Source: an uncultured Campylobacter sp.
GTDB taxonomy: Bacteria; Campylobacterota; Campylobacteria; Campylobacterales; Campylobacteraceae
Assembly: GCA_938036585.1 (NCBI GenBank)
Contig: CALHQN010000057.1
Span: 1 to 7,050 of the forward strand
Reading direction: 5' to 3'
DNA length: 7,050 nucleotides
Part shown: piece after piece, positions 1-5,355 of the stretch
Position numbering within the stretch: the stretch's first letter is position 1
Layout: each line of letters starts with the position of its first letter
Notes under the pieces: generated by a model
Databases searched by the model: none
The model's input: only the letters and a program-made list of their open reading frames with translations
Told to the model about the DNA's origin: nothing
Position numbers and translations under genes: made by a program

Positions 1-249
1 TTCTGACACTGCATTGGAATAATCCGGCTTAGTCTTTCTAGGAAAAATTTCAACAATGAAATAGTTAAAATCAATTCTCCCATCGATCCTGTCGCAAATA
101 TTGCTCTCAATGATATCAACCCACTTACCGATCGTATTTACGCTTCTCACCAAATCTCTAGTAATAAGAACTGCGGCGGAATTACCATTTCTAATATAAC
201 TAATATATTCTGCGTCATATTTATAATTATTTACAATGCTGTCGGTCAT
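1..249 (-). CDS. Hypothetical protein, 3' end beyond window (partial)
   Basis: I do not recognise this protein. An open frame of 83 codons runs from an ATG at 249 to the window edge without a stop. It begins MTDSIVNNYKYDAEYISYIR and later has a hydrophobic strand (AAVLITRDLV) followed by acidic and aromatic segments (WVDIIES, DFNYFIVEIFP), which looks like a soluble alpha/beta fold. There is no signal peptide or membrane helix. The start is supported by an AGAGGA Shine-Dalgarno sequence about 8 nt upstream. The ORF is clearly AT-rich (about 34% GC by hand count) and uses ATT, AAT and AGA codons more than its neighbours, which suggests recent acquisition. It lies 69 bp downstream of the McrB-like gene on the same strand, where a McrC partner might be expected, but what is visible does not resemble McrC. 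Coding status is likely; function is unknown. Confidence 0.6.
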   Translation of the reverse strand, partial: MTDSIVNNYKYDAEYISYIRNGNSAAVLITRDLVRSVNTIGKWVDIIESNICDRIDGRIDFNYFIVEIFPRKTKPDYSNAVSE

Positions 250-318
250 GGAATTTTTCCTCTAATATAAAATTCTGTTATTGCAAAATTTACTTTAAAA
301 TATATGTAAATGAAAATA

Positions 319-2121
319 CTAAAATTTAAACACGCCTCTAGCTTCTGCGATGCGCTCGCTAAGGCTTGCGGCGGTATCTTCGCCGCTTGCTGCGCACCTA
401 AAGATCGGCTCTAGCACCTCGGCGAAAAAGCCGTTTAGCCCTTCTTGCATGATCTGAGCGTTGTTTTGGTAGCGTCCTAGTCCCATAAATACGCCGTGTC
501 CGATCGCGCAGAGACCGCCCGCCTCATCGGCGATAAACTTATTCAGCGCCTTGCAAACCGCAACGACCGCGCTTGCGTTTATGATCTCGCGGTCTCTTAA
601 ATAATCCTCAAGCGCGCCGTAATCGCACTCACATCTGATCCATCTAAACGCCTTTGCGATCGACGGCGAAACGCATTTGTGCTCACTTAGAGTGCATAGG
701 ACGTATAAATTTTTGGACACCGCAAAATATGAGCGGCCATCCTTTAAAAGGACGCTGGCGCGCGCTTTCTCGCCCTCTTCAAAGCCGTCGATTACATGGG
801 AGTTTTTCGTACGGATCAGCGAAAGCTCGTCTTCCTCGTCGTAGCGGCGATCCAAAAGCACCGCGGCCTCGCCAAAAATTTTATCCAAGCTCGCAGCGCT
901 TGCATTGTCGATCAAAAAATAATACTCGCCCTTCGGATCGTTTAGCGCCTCTTTGCACAGCGCCTTAAACTCGCCGCTAATGAAGCTTTCGCCGTAAAAT
1001 CCGTCGATGAAATCGCGATATTCAAAGCCTTCATGCAGGCAAACGTAGCGGAAATTTTTGGTCGCAAGCTTCTTTTCGATAATCAAAGATTGCAGTCTGC
1101 GGGTTTTGCCGGTGCCAATCGCGCCGTAAAAGATCGTATTTTTCGCAACCTCTTCGCTCTTGTAATTTTTGACGTATTCGAAAAACAGCGACGAATACAC
1201 GATCCTAGCCGCGCCCACGACGTCTTGCGGATACGGGGTAAATTCCGCGATAAATCGTGAACTTACTTCGTAAAATTCTTCAAAAATTTCAACCTTTTCG
1301 TCGTAGAGCAAGGATAGAATTTGCGCGGTCTCGTCGCGATAAACGAGCGTCGGGAACTCGTCGTTGCACTGCGCAAATATGCTGGCTAGCAGATAGAGCT
1401 TCTTGCGCGAAATTTGCGCGAAATCGCCGTCCTCGGCAAGTCCTAAATTTAGCATTCCGTCGTCGCTTAGGTAGCTGTCGATCAGATAGAAATTATCGGC
1501 ATTTATCGCGGATTTTAAAAATTCCATCAGCACGAAGGGCTGATTATGCAGCGCGACATCGAAAAAATCGATCGCCAAAGCACTATCCACCGCCGTAAGA
1601 AGCCTGTAAAGCTCGTCGTAGAAATTGACTAGCTTTTGTTTGAAAATATCGCGCGCGGTGCGCTCCTGCGAATAGCTATTGAAATTTTTGACGATATTTT
1701 CGATAAAAACATAAAGCGAGACGATGTTTTTATCCTCGCCGCTAAGCACGCTATCTACGCTTTTTACGGCATTTTTAGGAAATAGCTCCTTTTTGCCGAC
1801 GATACGGTCTTTGAAAGCGAAATCATAATAAAACGCGCTGATATTGGAATCAAAAAACTGATCCATAAAGAAATACTCGGCGTGCGCGAACTTCTCGCCC
1901 AAAGATAAAATTTTGCAGCTTCTAAGATTGCCGTCGCTGAGATTTATATATAAAGTTTGCAAAAACTCGTTCTCGGTCTCATCGAAGCTCGCCAAGCAGC
2001 GCTTTATCTCGCCTAAATACTTTGAGATCGCGGTTTGTTTTTTAAGCCAGAATTGGTTTTTGTTGTGATTTTTCCAGCTGACGACCAGCGACTCTATCTT
2101 TTCCTTGCTAAAATCTTGCAT
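319..2121 (-). CDS. McrB-like AAA+ ATPase with degenerate catalytic motifs
   Basis: A 600-residue protein. Residues 1 to about 320 match nothing I recognise and are largely helical, rich in aromatic and acidic residues. Residues from about 325 on resemble the AAA+ module of McrB, the GTP-driven motor of McrBC restriction systems. Visible elements are Walker A GAIGTGKT (333-340), a McrB-like HEGFEYRDFIDGF segment (363-375), Walker B FLIDNAS (402-408) followed by KIFGEAAVLL, a sensor-1-like strand ending TLSEHK (477-482), and the late IGHGVFMG motif (540-547), which recalls the McrB IGHSYF signature. Several residues depart from the family: the Walker B acidic pair reads DN instead of DE, the McrB MNTAD signature is replaced by LSEHK, and the usual RRRF reads FRWIR. 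Nucleotide binding is plausible; GTP specificity and hydrolysis are doubtful. The ATG at 2121 has an AAGGA site about 8 nt upstream. No mcrC is seen. The role could be defence or another AAA+ remodelling job; this is inference. Confidence 0.75.
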   Translation of the reverse strand: MQDFSKEKIESLVVSWKNHNKNQFWLKKQTAISKYLGEIKRCLASFDETENEFLQTLYINLSDGNLRSCKILSLGEKFAHAEYFFMDQFFDSNISAFYYDFAFKDRIVGKKELFPKNAVKSVDSVLSGEDKNIVSLYVFIENIVKNFNSYSQERTARDIFKQKLVNFYDELYRLLTAVDSALAIDFFDVALHNQPFVLMEFLKSAINADNFYLIDSYLSDDGMLNLGLAEDGDFAQISRKKLYLLASIFAQCNDEFPTLVYRDETAQILSLLYDEKVEIFEEFYEVSSRFIAEFTPYPQDVVGAARIVYSSLFFEYVKNYKSEEVAKNTIFYGAIGTGKTRRLQSLIIEKKLATKNFRYVCLHEGFEYRDFIDGFYGESFISGEFKALCKEALNDPKGEYYFLIDNASAASLDKIFGEAAVLLDRRYDEEDELSLIRTKNSHVIDGFEEGEKARASVLLKDGRSYFAVSKNLYVLCTLSEHKCVSPSIAKAFRWIRCECDYGALEDYLRDREIINASAVVAVCKALNKFIADEAGGLCAIGHGVFMGLGRYQNNAQIMQEGLNGFFAEVLEPIFRCAASGEDTAASLSERIAEARGVFKF

Positions 2122-2150
2122 GACTCATCCTTGAAAGATTAAAATTGTGT

Positions 2151-2156
2151 ATTGTA
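2151..2156 (-). promoter_or_regulatory. Candidate -10 element for the McrB-like gene
   Basis: On the minus strand the hexamer TACAAT lies about 30 nt before the ATG at 2121, preceded by a long AT-rich tract (ATTAATTATTTATTTAAATT). Epsilonproteobacterial vegetative promoters typically have a TATAAT-like -10 and AT-rich upstream DNA with little -35 conservation, which fits. It implies that the gene can be transcribed independently of pcm. The call rests on motif likeness only. Confidence 0.35.
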
Positions 2157-2189
2157 CTTGAATTTAAATAAATAATTAATAAAACTCTG

Positions 2190-2217
2190 ATTTTGCGGCG
2201 AAGCGCGAAAGCAAAAT
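2190..2217 (-). terminator. Possible weak terminator hairpin after pcm
   Basis: The arms ATTTTGC and GCAAAAT (2190-2196 and 2211-2217) pair over 7 bp and enclose a second small stem GCG/CGC with an AAG loop. Read on the minus strand, the structure lies about 60 nt past the pcm stop and is followed by CAGAGTTTTATTAATTATT, a T-rich but not uninterrupted run. The stem is AT-rich and bulged, so termination would be weak. It could separate pcm from the McrB-like gene, consistent with the candidate promoter just downstream. Confidence 0.3.
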
Positions 2218-2276
2218 TTTATTAAATTTACGCGCCCGCGGCGGTAGAAAATTTTAAAATTTACTGCGCGCTAGAT

Positions 2277-2912
2277 CTATCCGCGACCCTGCACCAGCGG
2301 GACGAATTCGCAAGCGCCGAGCTCCTCTTCTTTGATCTCGCTTGGCGAAATTTTACTAAATCTAACAATCTTTTGCGAGCCGCCTCTATTCATCGGAGCG
2401 ACCAAAATTCCTCCGTCCTCCAGTTGCGCAAACAGCCGCTCGTCGATCCGCTCGGCGCACGCGGAGAGCAAAATCCTATCAAAAGGGGCGAAATTTTTCC
2501 ACCCGGCGTTGCCGTCATCGTGGCGCAGACTGATGTTTGAAATCCCGAGATTTGCAAAGTGCCTTTTCGCCTCGCCCACCAGCCGCTCGACGCGCTCGAC
2601 GGCAAAGACGCGGTGAACCATCCTGCTTAAAATCGCCGCTTGATAGCCGCTGCCGCAGCCGATCTCTAAAATTTTCTCGACCTTCGGATCCACATTTAGC
2701 GCCATCGTCATGCGCGCGACCGTCAACGGCGAGCTGATCCACTGGCTAGCCAAAATGGGCTGCGCGTTAAGGCTAAAGGCGTGCGCGCCCAGCGGGGCGA
2801 ACTCGCTTCTAGCGACGCTGCAAAACGCCTCAAAAAGCGCAGGATTTAAGCTAACCTGCTCGGCGATGTCGTTCGCCATCTTTTCGCAGCGAAGCCGCTC
2901 TAGCGAGACCAT
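2277..2912 (-). CDS. pcm: Protein-L-isoaspartate O-methyltransferase
   Basis: This cytosolic repair enzyme transfers a methyl group from S-adenosylmethionine to abnormal L-isoaspartyl residues in aged proteins, starting their return to normal aspartate. The 211-residue product is close to the length of the E. coli enzyme (about 208). The family substrate-loop motif appears as SSPLTVARMT (60-69). SAM motif I is ILEIGCGSGYQAAIL (81-95), followed by VERVERL (105-111), then DDGNAGW (132-138) and PFDRILLSACAERI (143-156), where the family usually has a GDG..GW..APFD.I pattern. GGILVAP (167-173) and a C-terminal FVPLVQG (203-209) complete the match. The ATG at 2912 has a GGGAG-like site 6 nt upstream; an internal ATG at codon 12 lacks one. 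The gene follows nrdB after 147 bp on the same strand, so cotranscription is possible but not shown. Confidence 0.93.
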   Translation of the reverse strand: MVSLERLRCEKMANDIAEQVSLNPALFEAFCSVARSEFAPLGAHAFSLNAQPILASQWISSPLTVARMTMALNVDPKVEKILEIGCGSGYQAAILSRMVHRVFAVERVERLVGEAKRHFANLGISNISLRHDDGNAGWKNFAPFDRILLSACAERIDERLFAQLEDGGILVAPMNRGGSQKIVRFSKISPSEIKEEELGACEFVPLVQGRG

Positions 2913-2950
2913 GACGCGCTCCCGCCCGACCCGGCGTTAAATTTAAAGCC

Positions 2951-2964
2951 GCAAAAGCTTTTGC
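2951..2964. repeat. 14-bp perfect palindrome upstream of pcm
   Basis: GCAAAAGCTTTTGC is a perfect 14-bp palindrome, ending about 38 bp before the pcm start codon, in the nrdB-pcm gap. Such symmetry could be an operator for a dimeric regulator, but one palindrome of this length is not surprising by chance in 7 kb of AT-biased DNA. No second copy was noticed in the window. Its existence is certain; any function is unsupported. Confidence 0.3.
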
Positions 2965-3018
2965 TATGTTTAAATTCCAAACCAATAGAGCTTTTAAAAA
3001 TGCCATCCAAGCGCGGGC

Positions 3019-3031
3019 GCCGCGATGCGGC
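3019..3031 (-). other. GC-rich stem-loop just after nrdB
   Basis: GCCGC and GCGGC flank a 3-nt loop, giving a compact all-GC 5-bp hairpin about 29 nt downstream of the nrdB stop codon. It is not followed directly by a T run (the next bases on the minus strand are GCCCGCGCTTGG, with a TTTTT only about 20 nt later), so it is not a classical intrinsic terminator. It might protect the 3' end of the mRNA or reduce read-through into pcm. Confidence 0.25.
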
Positions 3032-3059
3032 AGAGTAAAATTTCAAACCGCAAAATCCC

Positions 3060-4082
3060 CTAAAAATCATCGAAACTCAAGCTTCCTTTGCTGTAGTTCG
3101 TGACCTTGCTCTCGAAAAAATTGCTCTTTTGATCATTAAATTTAGAAAAATCATCTACCCATTTTATCGGGTGTTTCGCGCCGTATCGCTTCTCAAGCCC
3201 GATGGCGAGCAGGCGCTGATCGACCAGATAGTGGATGTATTCTTCGATGATGTCGTCCGTAAAGCCCATGATTTGATTGTCCGTGATGTATTTGCCCCAA
3301 TCGATCTCTAAGTTTCCCGCCGTCTCGAACATCTCGTAAATTTTATCCACGTTGCGTTTGTTAAACAGATCGGCGCGCTCCTTGCGGACGGAATTTATCA
3401 TATTTTGAAAGAGCAGCAGATGCGTGATCTCGTCGCGCTGTATGAAGCGGATCATCTGCGCGCTGCCTAGCATCTTGCCCGCGCGAGCAAGCGCATAGAT
3501 CGAGGTAAAGCCGCTATAAAAATAGATCCCCTCTAAAATTTGATTCGCCACCATCGCCAGTAGCAGTTTATCGTCGCTAACCTCGCCCGCAAGCTCCTCA
3601 TAGACGCTTGAGATATAGTCGTTTTTCCTACGGAGCATATCGTCGTGCTTCTCCATCTCGTAAATGAGATCGGTATTTTCACAGATCGCCTCGACCATGA
3701 CGGCGTAGGACTTGCTGTGGTTGGCCTCCTCGTAGGCTTGGCGAGCGAGCACGGCGTTGATCTCCGGAGCCGTGATGTAGGGGTTGATATTATCGGCAAG
3801 ATTGTTGGTCTGAAAGCTATCCATCGATATCAGCTGGCTCCACACGAGATCGTACATCCGCTTCTCGGCGCTTGTGAGATTGAAGTTGTAATCGCGCACG
3901 TCGTCCGTGGTATCGACCTCTTTAGGAAACCAGGTGTTGGCCTCCATCAGATCCCAAAGCTTCAGCGCCCATTGATATTTCGCCTTGGTAAAATTTAAAA
4001 TTCCCTGCGGATTGCCGCCAAAGATCTTGCGATCGGTAAGGGTCTCGTCAGAGAAGGGGTTGTAGATTTTTTTCCTATCCAT
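3060..4082 (-). CDS. nrdB: Class I ribonucleotide reductase beta subunit
   Basis: NrdB houses the dinuclear metal site and stable tyrosyl radical that start oxygen-dependent reduction of ribonucleoside diphosphates by the alpha subunit NrdA. The 340-residue protein carries the full ligand set of a classical ferritin-like R2: D88, E119 and H122 (EANH), E184 (QILEGIYF), E218 and H221 (RDEITH). Y126 sits four residues after H122, as does the radical tyrosine of E. coli NrdB, so this is neither a tyrosine-lacking class Ic protein nor a degenerate one. The C-terminal tail ends SLSFDDF, an acidic and aromatic peptide suited to docking on the alpha subunit. The ATG at 4082 has an AAAGG site 6 nt upstream. 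nrdA is not in the window, so the subunits are apparently encoded apart. A 329-bp gap separates the gene from nrdG, which suggests its own promoter. Confidence 0.95.
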   Translation of the reverse strand: MDRKKIYNPFSDETLTDRKIFGGNPQGILNFTKAKYQWALKLWDLMEANTWFPKEVDTTDDVRDYNFNLTSAEKRMYDLVWSQLISMDSFQTNNLADNINPYITAPEINAVLARQAYEEANHSKSYAVMVEAICENTDLIYEMEKHDDMLRRKNDYISSVYEELAGEVSDDKLLLAMVANQILEGIYFYSGFTSIYALARAGKMLGSAQMIRFIQRDEITHLLLFQNMINSVRKERADLFNKRNVDKIYEMFETAGNLEIDWGKYITDNQIMGFTDDIIEEYIHYLVDQRLLAIGLEKRYGAKHPIKWVDDFSKFNDQKSNFFESKVTNYSKGSLSFDDF

Positions 4083-4109
4083 TTTTTGCCTTTTTAAAAA
4101 TTTCGGCGT

Positions 4110-4115
4110 ATTTTA
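4110..4115 (-). promoter_or_regulatory. Candidate -10 element for nrdB
   Basis: On the minus strand TAAAAT lies 27 nt before the nrdB ATG, preceded by GCTTTGGC and an AT-rich stretch. Its position would give a short leader that includes the AAAGG ribosome binding site. The hexamer is part of an inverted repeat (TTTAGC, 8 nt, GCTAAA; 4112-4131), so a bound repressor there would block it. Motif likeness is the only support. Confidence 0.35.
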
Positions 4116-4131
4116 GCCAAAGCAAGCTAAA
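4112..4131. repeat. Inverted repeat over the nrdB -10 candidate
   Basis: TTTAGC (4112-4117) and GCTAAA (4126-4131) are exact inverted repeats separated by 8 nt. They overlap the candidate nrdB -10 hexamer and lie 30 to 49 nt before the start codon, a placement typical of operators. It does not resemble the NrdR box as I remember it (ACACwATATmTTGT-like), so any regulator is unknown. The arms are short and chance is a fair explanation. Confidence 0.3.
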
Positions 4132-4258
4132 TTTACCTTTTGTTTTGAAGCGGCCTGCCTGCACGGCGTGAAATTTGGCGCGAAGTAAATTTACGCGGTA
4201 TAAAATTTAAAGCCCTTGATAAACATAGAATTTTACGTCGAGGACGGAGTAAAATTTA

Positions 4259-4267
4259 AATATAACA
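4259..4267 (-). promoter_or_regulatory. Candidate extended -10 far upstream of nrdB
   Basis: On the minus strand TGTTATATT matches the extended -10 pattern TGnTATAAT common in Campylobacter promoters, with one mismatch. It lies about 177 nt before the nrdB ATG and would give a leader of roughly 170 nt. No recognisable -35 is present, which is usual in this group. It may be a second nrdB promoter or a chance match. Confidence 0.3.
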
Positions 4268-4320
4268 AGCGGTGGCAAGGTAAATTTTAAAGCCTTCGGC
4301 GGGGCGAAATTTATCGCAGC

Positions 4321-4342
4321 ACAATGCGCACGGACAATGCGC
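4321..4342. repeat. Tandem 9-bp direct repeat ACAATGCGC
   Basis: ACAATGCGC occurs at 4321-4329 and again at 4334-4342, a centre-to-centre spacing of 13 bp, in the nrdG-nrdB gap. The half-site geometry could bind a protein on nearly the same face of the helix, but there are only two copies and no known consensus was recognised. Confidence 0.3.
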
Positions 4343-4411
4343 GCTAGATAAATGCGCCAGATTAAAATTTCATCGCGCCCATCGCGGCAAGACGCTCGTG
4401 GCGGCGTGAAT

Positions 4412-5134
4412 TTAATCAAAATTTCGAAGTTCTATCTTTAGCTCGGTACGAATTTTGCTCGGATCAAAGCTTGCAAGCGGCGCGTTTAAATTACCGAAAT
4501 TATCGCCGGTGGGCAGGAAGTTTTGTAGATAATAGACGCCGCGGTAGCCCTCGCTGTATAGAATTTGCGCCATCTGCTCGATCTTTGCTTCGTTTAAAAA
4601 ATCGGCATGCACGGTTGTACGCACCTCAAATTTAAAATTTTGCCGCAGCAAAAGCCTAAGAGTTTGCAGAAATTTATCGTATAAGCTTGACTTCGTGATG
4701 AGCTCAAAATCCTGCCGCGGCGCCTTAAAATCAAGCGCGATATAATCGATCAGCCCTAAGTTTAGCGCCTCTTCGATCTTTTGCGGATTCGAGCCGTTGG
4801 TATCAACCTTGAGCAAAAAGCCGCGCCGCTTAACTTCGTGCGCCAGCGGGATAAAATCGCTCGCATAGGTGCATTCGCCGCCGCTAAATACGATGCCCTG
4901 AAGCTTGCCCGCGCGCGCATCCAAAAAGCGTAGAAACTCTTCGTTTGAAATTTTACCCCGTGAAGTAACGATTTGTGGGTTGTAGCAGTAATTGCAGCGC
5001 ATATTGCAGCCGCAAAACCACGCGATCGCGGCGATGTGATCAGGAAAATCAAGCATCGTAAACGGCGTGATCTCGTAAATCTGCGCGTTACGCAGGTTTA
5101 AGGCTTGCGGCGGCTTCGTATGCGTTTGTTGCAT
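4412..5134 (-). CDS. nrdG: Anaerobic RNR-activating radical SAM protein
   Basis: NrdG uses a 4Fe-4S cluster to cleave S-adenosylmethionine and place the glycyl radical on class III ribonucleotide reductase. The 240-residue product has the radical SAM cluster motif CxxxCxxC at C43, C47 and C50 (CNMRCNYC), the SAM-binding FSGGE at 83-87 and a DTNGS strand at 111-115. It is longer than E. coli NrdG (about 154 residues) and resembles the NrdG2-type activases, which have a fuller radical SAM barrel. Conserved sequence starts near residue 19 (IYEITPFTMLDFP), so the first 18 residues are a variable leader. The ATG at 5134 is 17 nt after the stop of the small glycyl-radical ORF and lacks a clear Shine-Dalgarno sequence, so translation may depend on coupling to the gene upstream. 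Pyruvate formate-lyase activases are relatives, but the nrdD context settles the assignment. Confidence 0.92.
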   Translation of the reverse strand: MQQTHTKPPQALNLRNAQIYEITPFTMLDFPDHIAAIAWFCGCNMRCNYCYNPQIVTSRGKISNEEFLRFLDARAGKLQGIVFSGGECTYASDFIPLAHEVKRRGFLLKVDTNGSNPQKIEEALNLGLIDYIALDFKAPRQDFELITKSSLYDKFLQTLRLLLRQNFKFEVRTTVHADFLNEAKIEQMAQILYSEGYRGVYYLQNFLPTGDNFGNLNAPLASFDPSKIRTELKIELRNFD

Positions 5135-5151
5135 TTGGCCGGTAGCGGCGA

Positions 5152-5316
5152 CTAGGCTATTTGTTTTTTGTCTTTTTTCTCTTCAAAAAAGACGCGCTCT
5201 TTGTGCTCGCCCTTCTTTCCGATATTAAAGCTCTCTACTGGGCGCAAATAGCCCATTACTCTTGTGTAAACGACGCATTTTGTGCGTTTTGCCTCTAACT
5301 CTTTTGGAAATTCCAT
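5152..5316 (-). CDS. Detached C-terminal glycyl-radical domain of NrdD
   Basis: A 54-residue ORF beginning MEFPKELEAKRTK. Residues 19-45 (RVMGYLRPVESFN, then GKKGEHKERVFF) match the extreme C-terminus of class III ribonucleotide reductases, where the glycine of the R-x-x-G-Y motif carries the stable radical; here that is G22. The radical loop is therefore encoded apart from the catalytic chain, which ends at 5356. The ORF is in the same frame as nrdD but beyond two TAA stops (5356-5358 and 5344-5346). It has its own AAAGGA site 6 nt before the ATG. An in-frame ATG at 5331 would add five residues but lacks a ribosome binding site. The 3' end is a charged tail (EEKKDKKQIA). nrdG follows 17 nt downstream, giving the order catalytic chain, radical chain, activase. 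I infer that the peptide assembles non-covalently with NrdD and is the substrate of NrdG. Stop-codon read-through giving a full-length protein is the alternative. Confidence 0.85.
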   Translation of the reverse strand: MEFPKELEAKRTKCVVYTRVMGYLRPVESFNIGKKGEHKERVFFEEKKDKKQIA

Positions 5317-5322
5317 TCTCCA

Positions 5323-5328
5323 TCCTTT
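5323..5328 (-). promoter_or_regulatory. Ribosome binding site of the glycyl-radical ORF
   Basis: AAAGGA lies 6 nt before the ATG at 5316 on the minus strand, a good Shine-Dalgarno match and spacing. It decides the start in favour of this ATG over the in-frame ATG at 5331, and shows that the ORF is set up for independent initiation and is not simply a broken tail of nrdD. Confidence 0.7.
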
Positions 5329-5355
5329 CATTAAGATTAAAATTTAAATCGCTAT

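Larger units (their letters stand above)
4083..4411. other. 329-bp intergenic region between nrdG and nrdB
   Basis: I find no convincing gene here. A 70-codon frame opened by TTG overlaps the end of nrdG but has no family likeness or ribosome binding site. The region mixes GC-rich patches with AT-rich tracts such as TAAAATTTAAAGCCC (4201-4215) and TAAATTTTAAAGCC (4281-4294). It contains two candidate -10 elements facing nrdB, a short inverted repeat overlapping the nearer one, and a 9-bp direct repeat. No strong intrinsic terminator for nrdG was found. The most economical reading is that it holds the regulatory DNA of nrdB and allows class I and class III reductase genes to be controlled separately. 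Confidence 0.6.

Noticed and set aside
654..1598. Plus-strand frames of 75 to 113 codons opposite the McrB-like gene
   Set aside because: They are antisense shadows in GC-biased coding DNA, rich in arginine and alanine, with no family features.
2951..2964. 14-bp palindrome as a confirmed operator
   Set aside because: A single perfect palindrome of this length is expected by chance roughly once in a few windows of this size, and no second copy or known regulator consensus supports it.
2937..4294. Recurring AAATTTAAAGCC-like strings in intergenic DNA (2937-2950, 4201-4215, 4281-4294)
   Set aside because: AAATTT-type words are very frequent throughout this genome fragment, including inside genes, and the copies share no longer flanking sequence, so they do not form a convincing repeat family.
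4207..4419. 70-codon minus-strand frame opened by TTG in the nrdG-nrdB gap
   Set aside because: It overlaps the nrdG stop, lacks a ribosome binding site, has no recognisable family features, and reads through repeated AAATTT tracts that yield KFT/KFY-like runs typical of noncoding AT-rich DNA.
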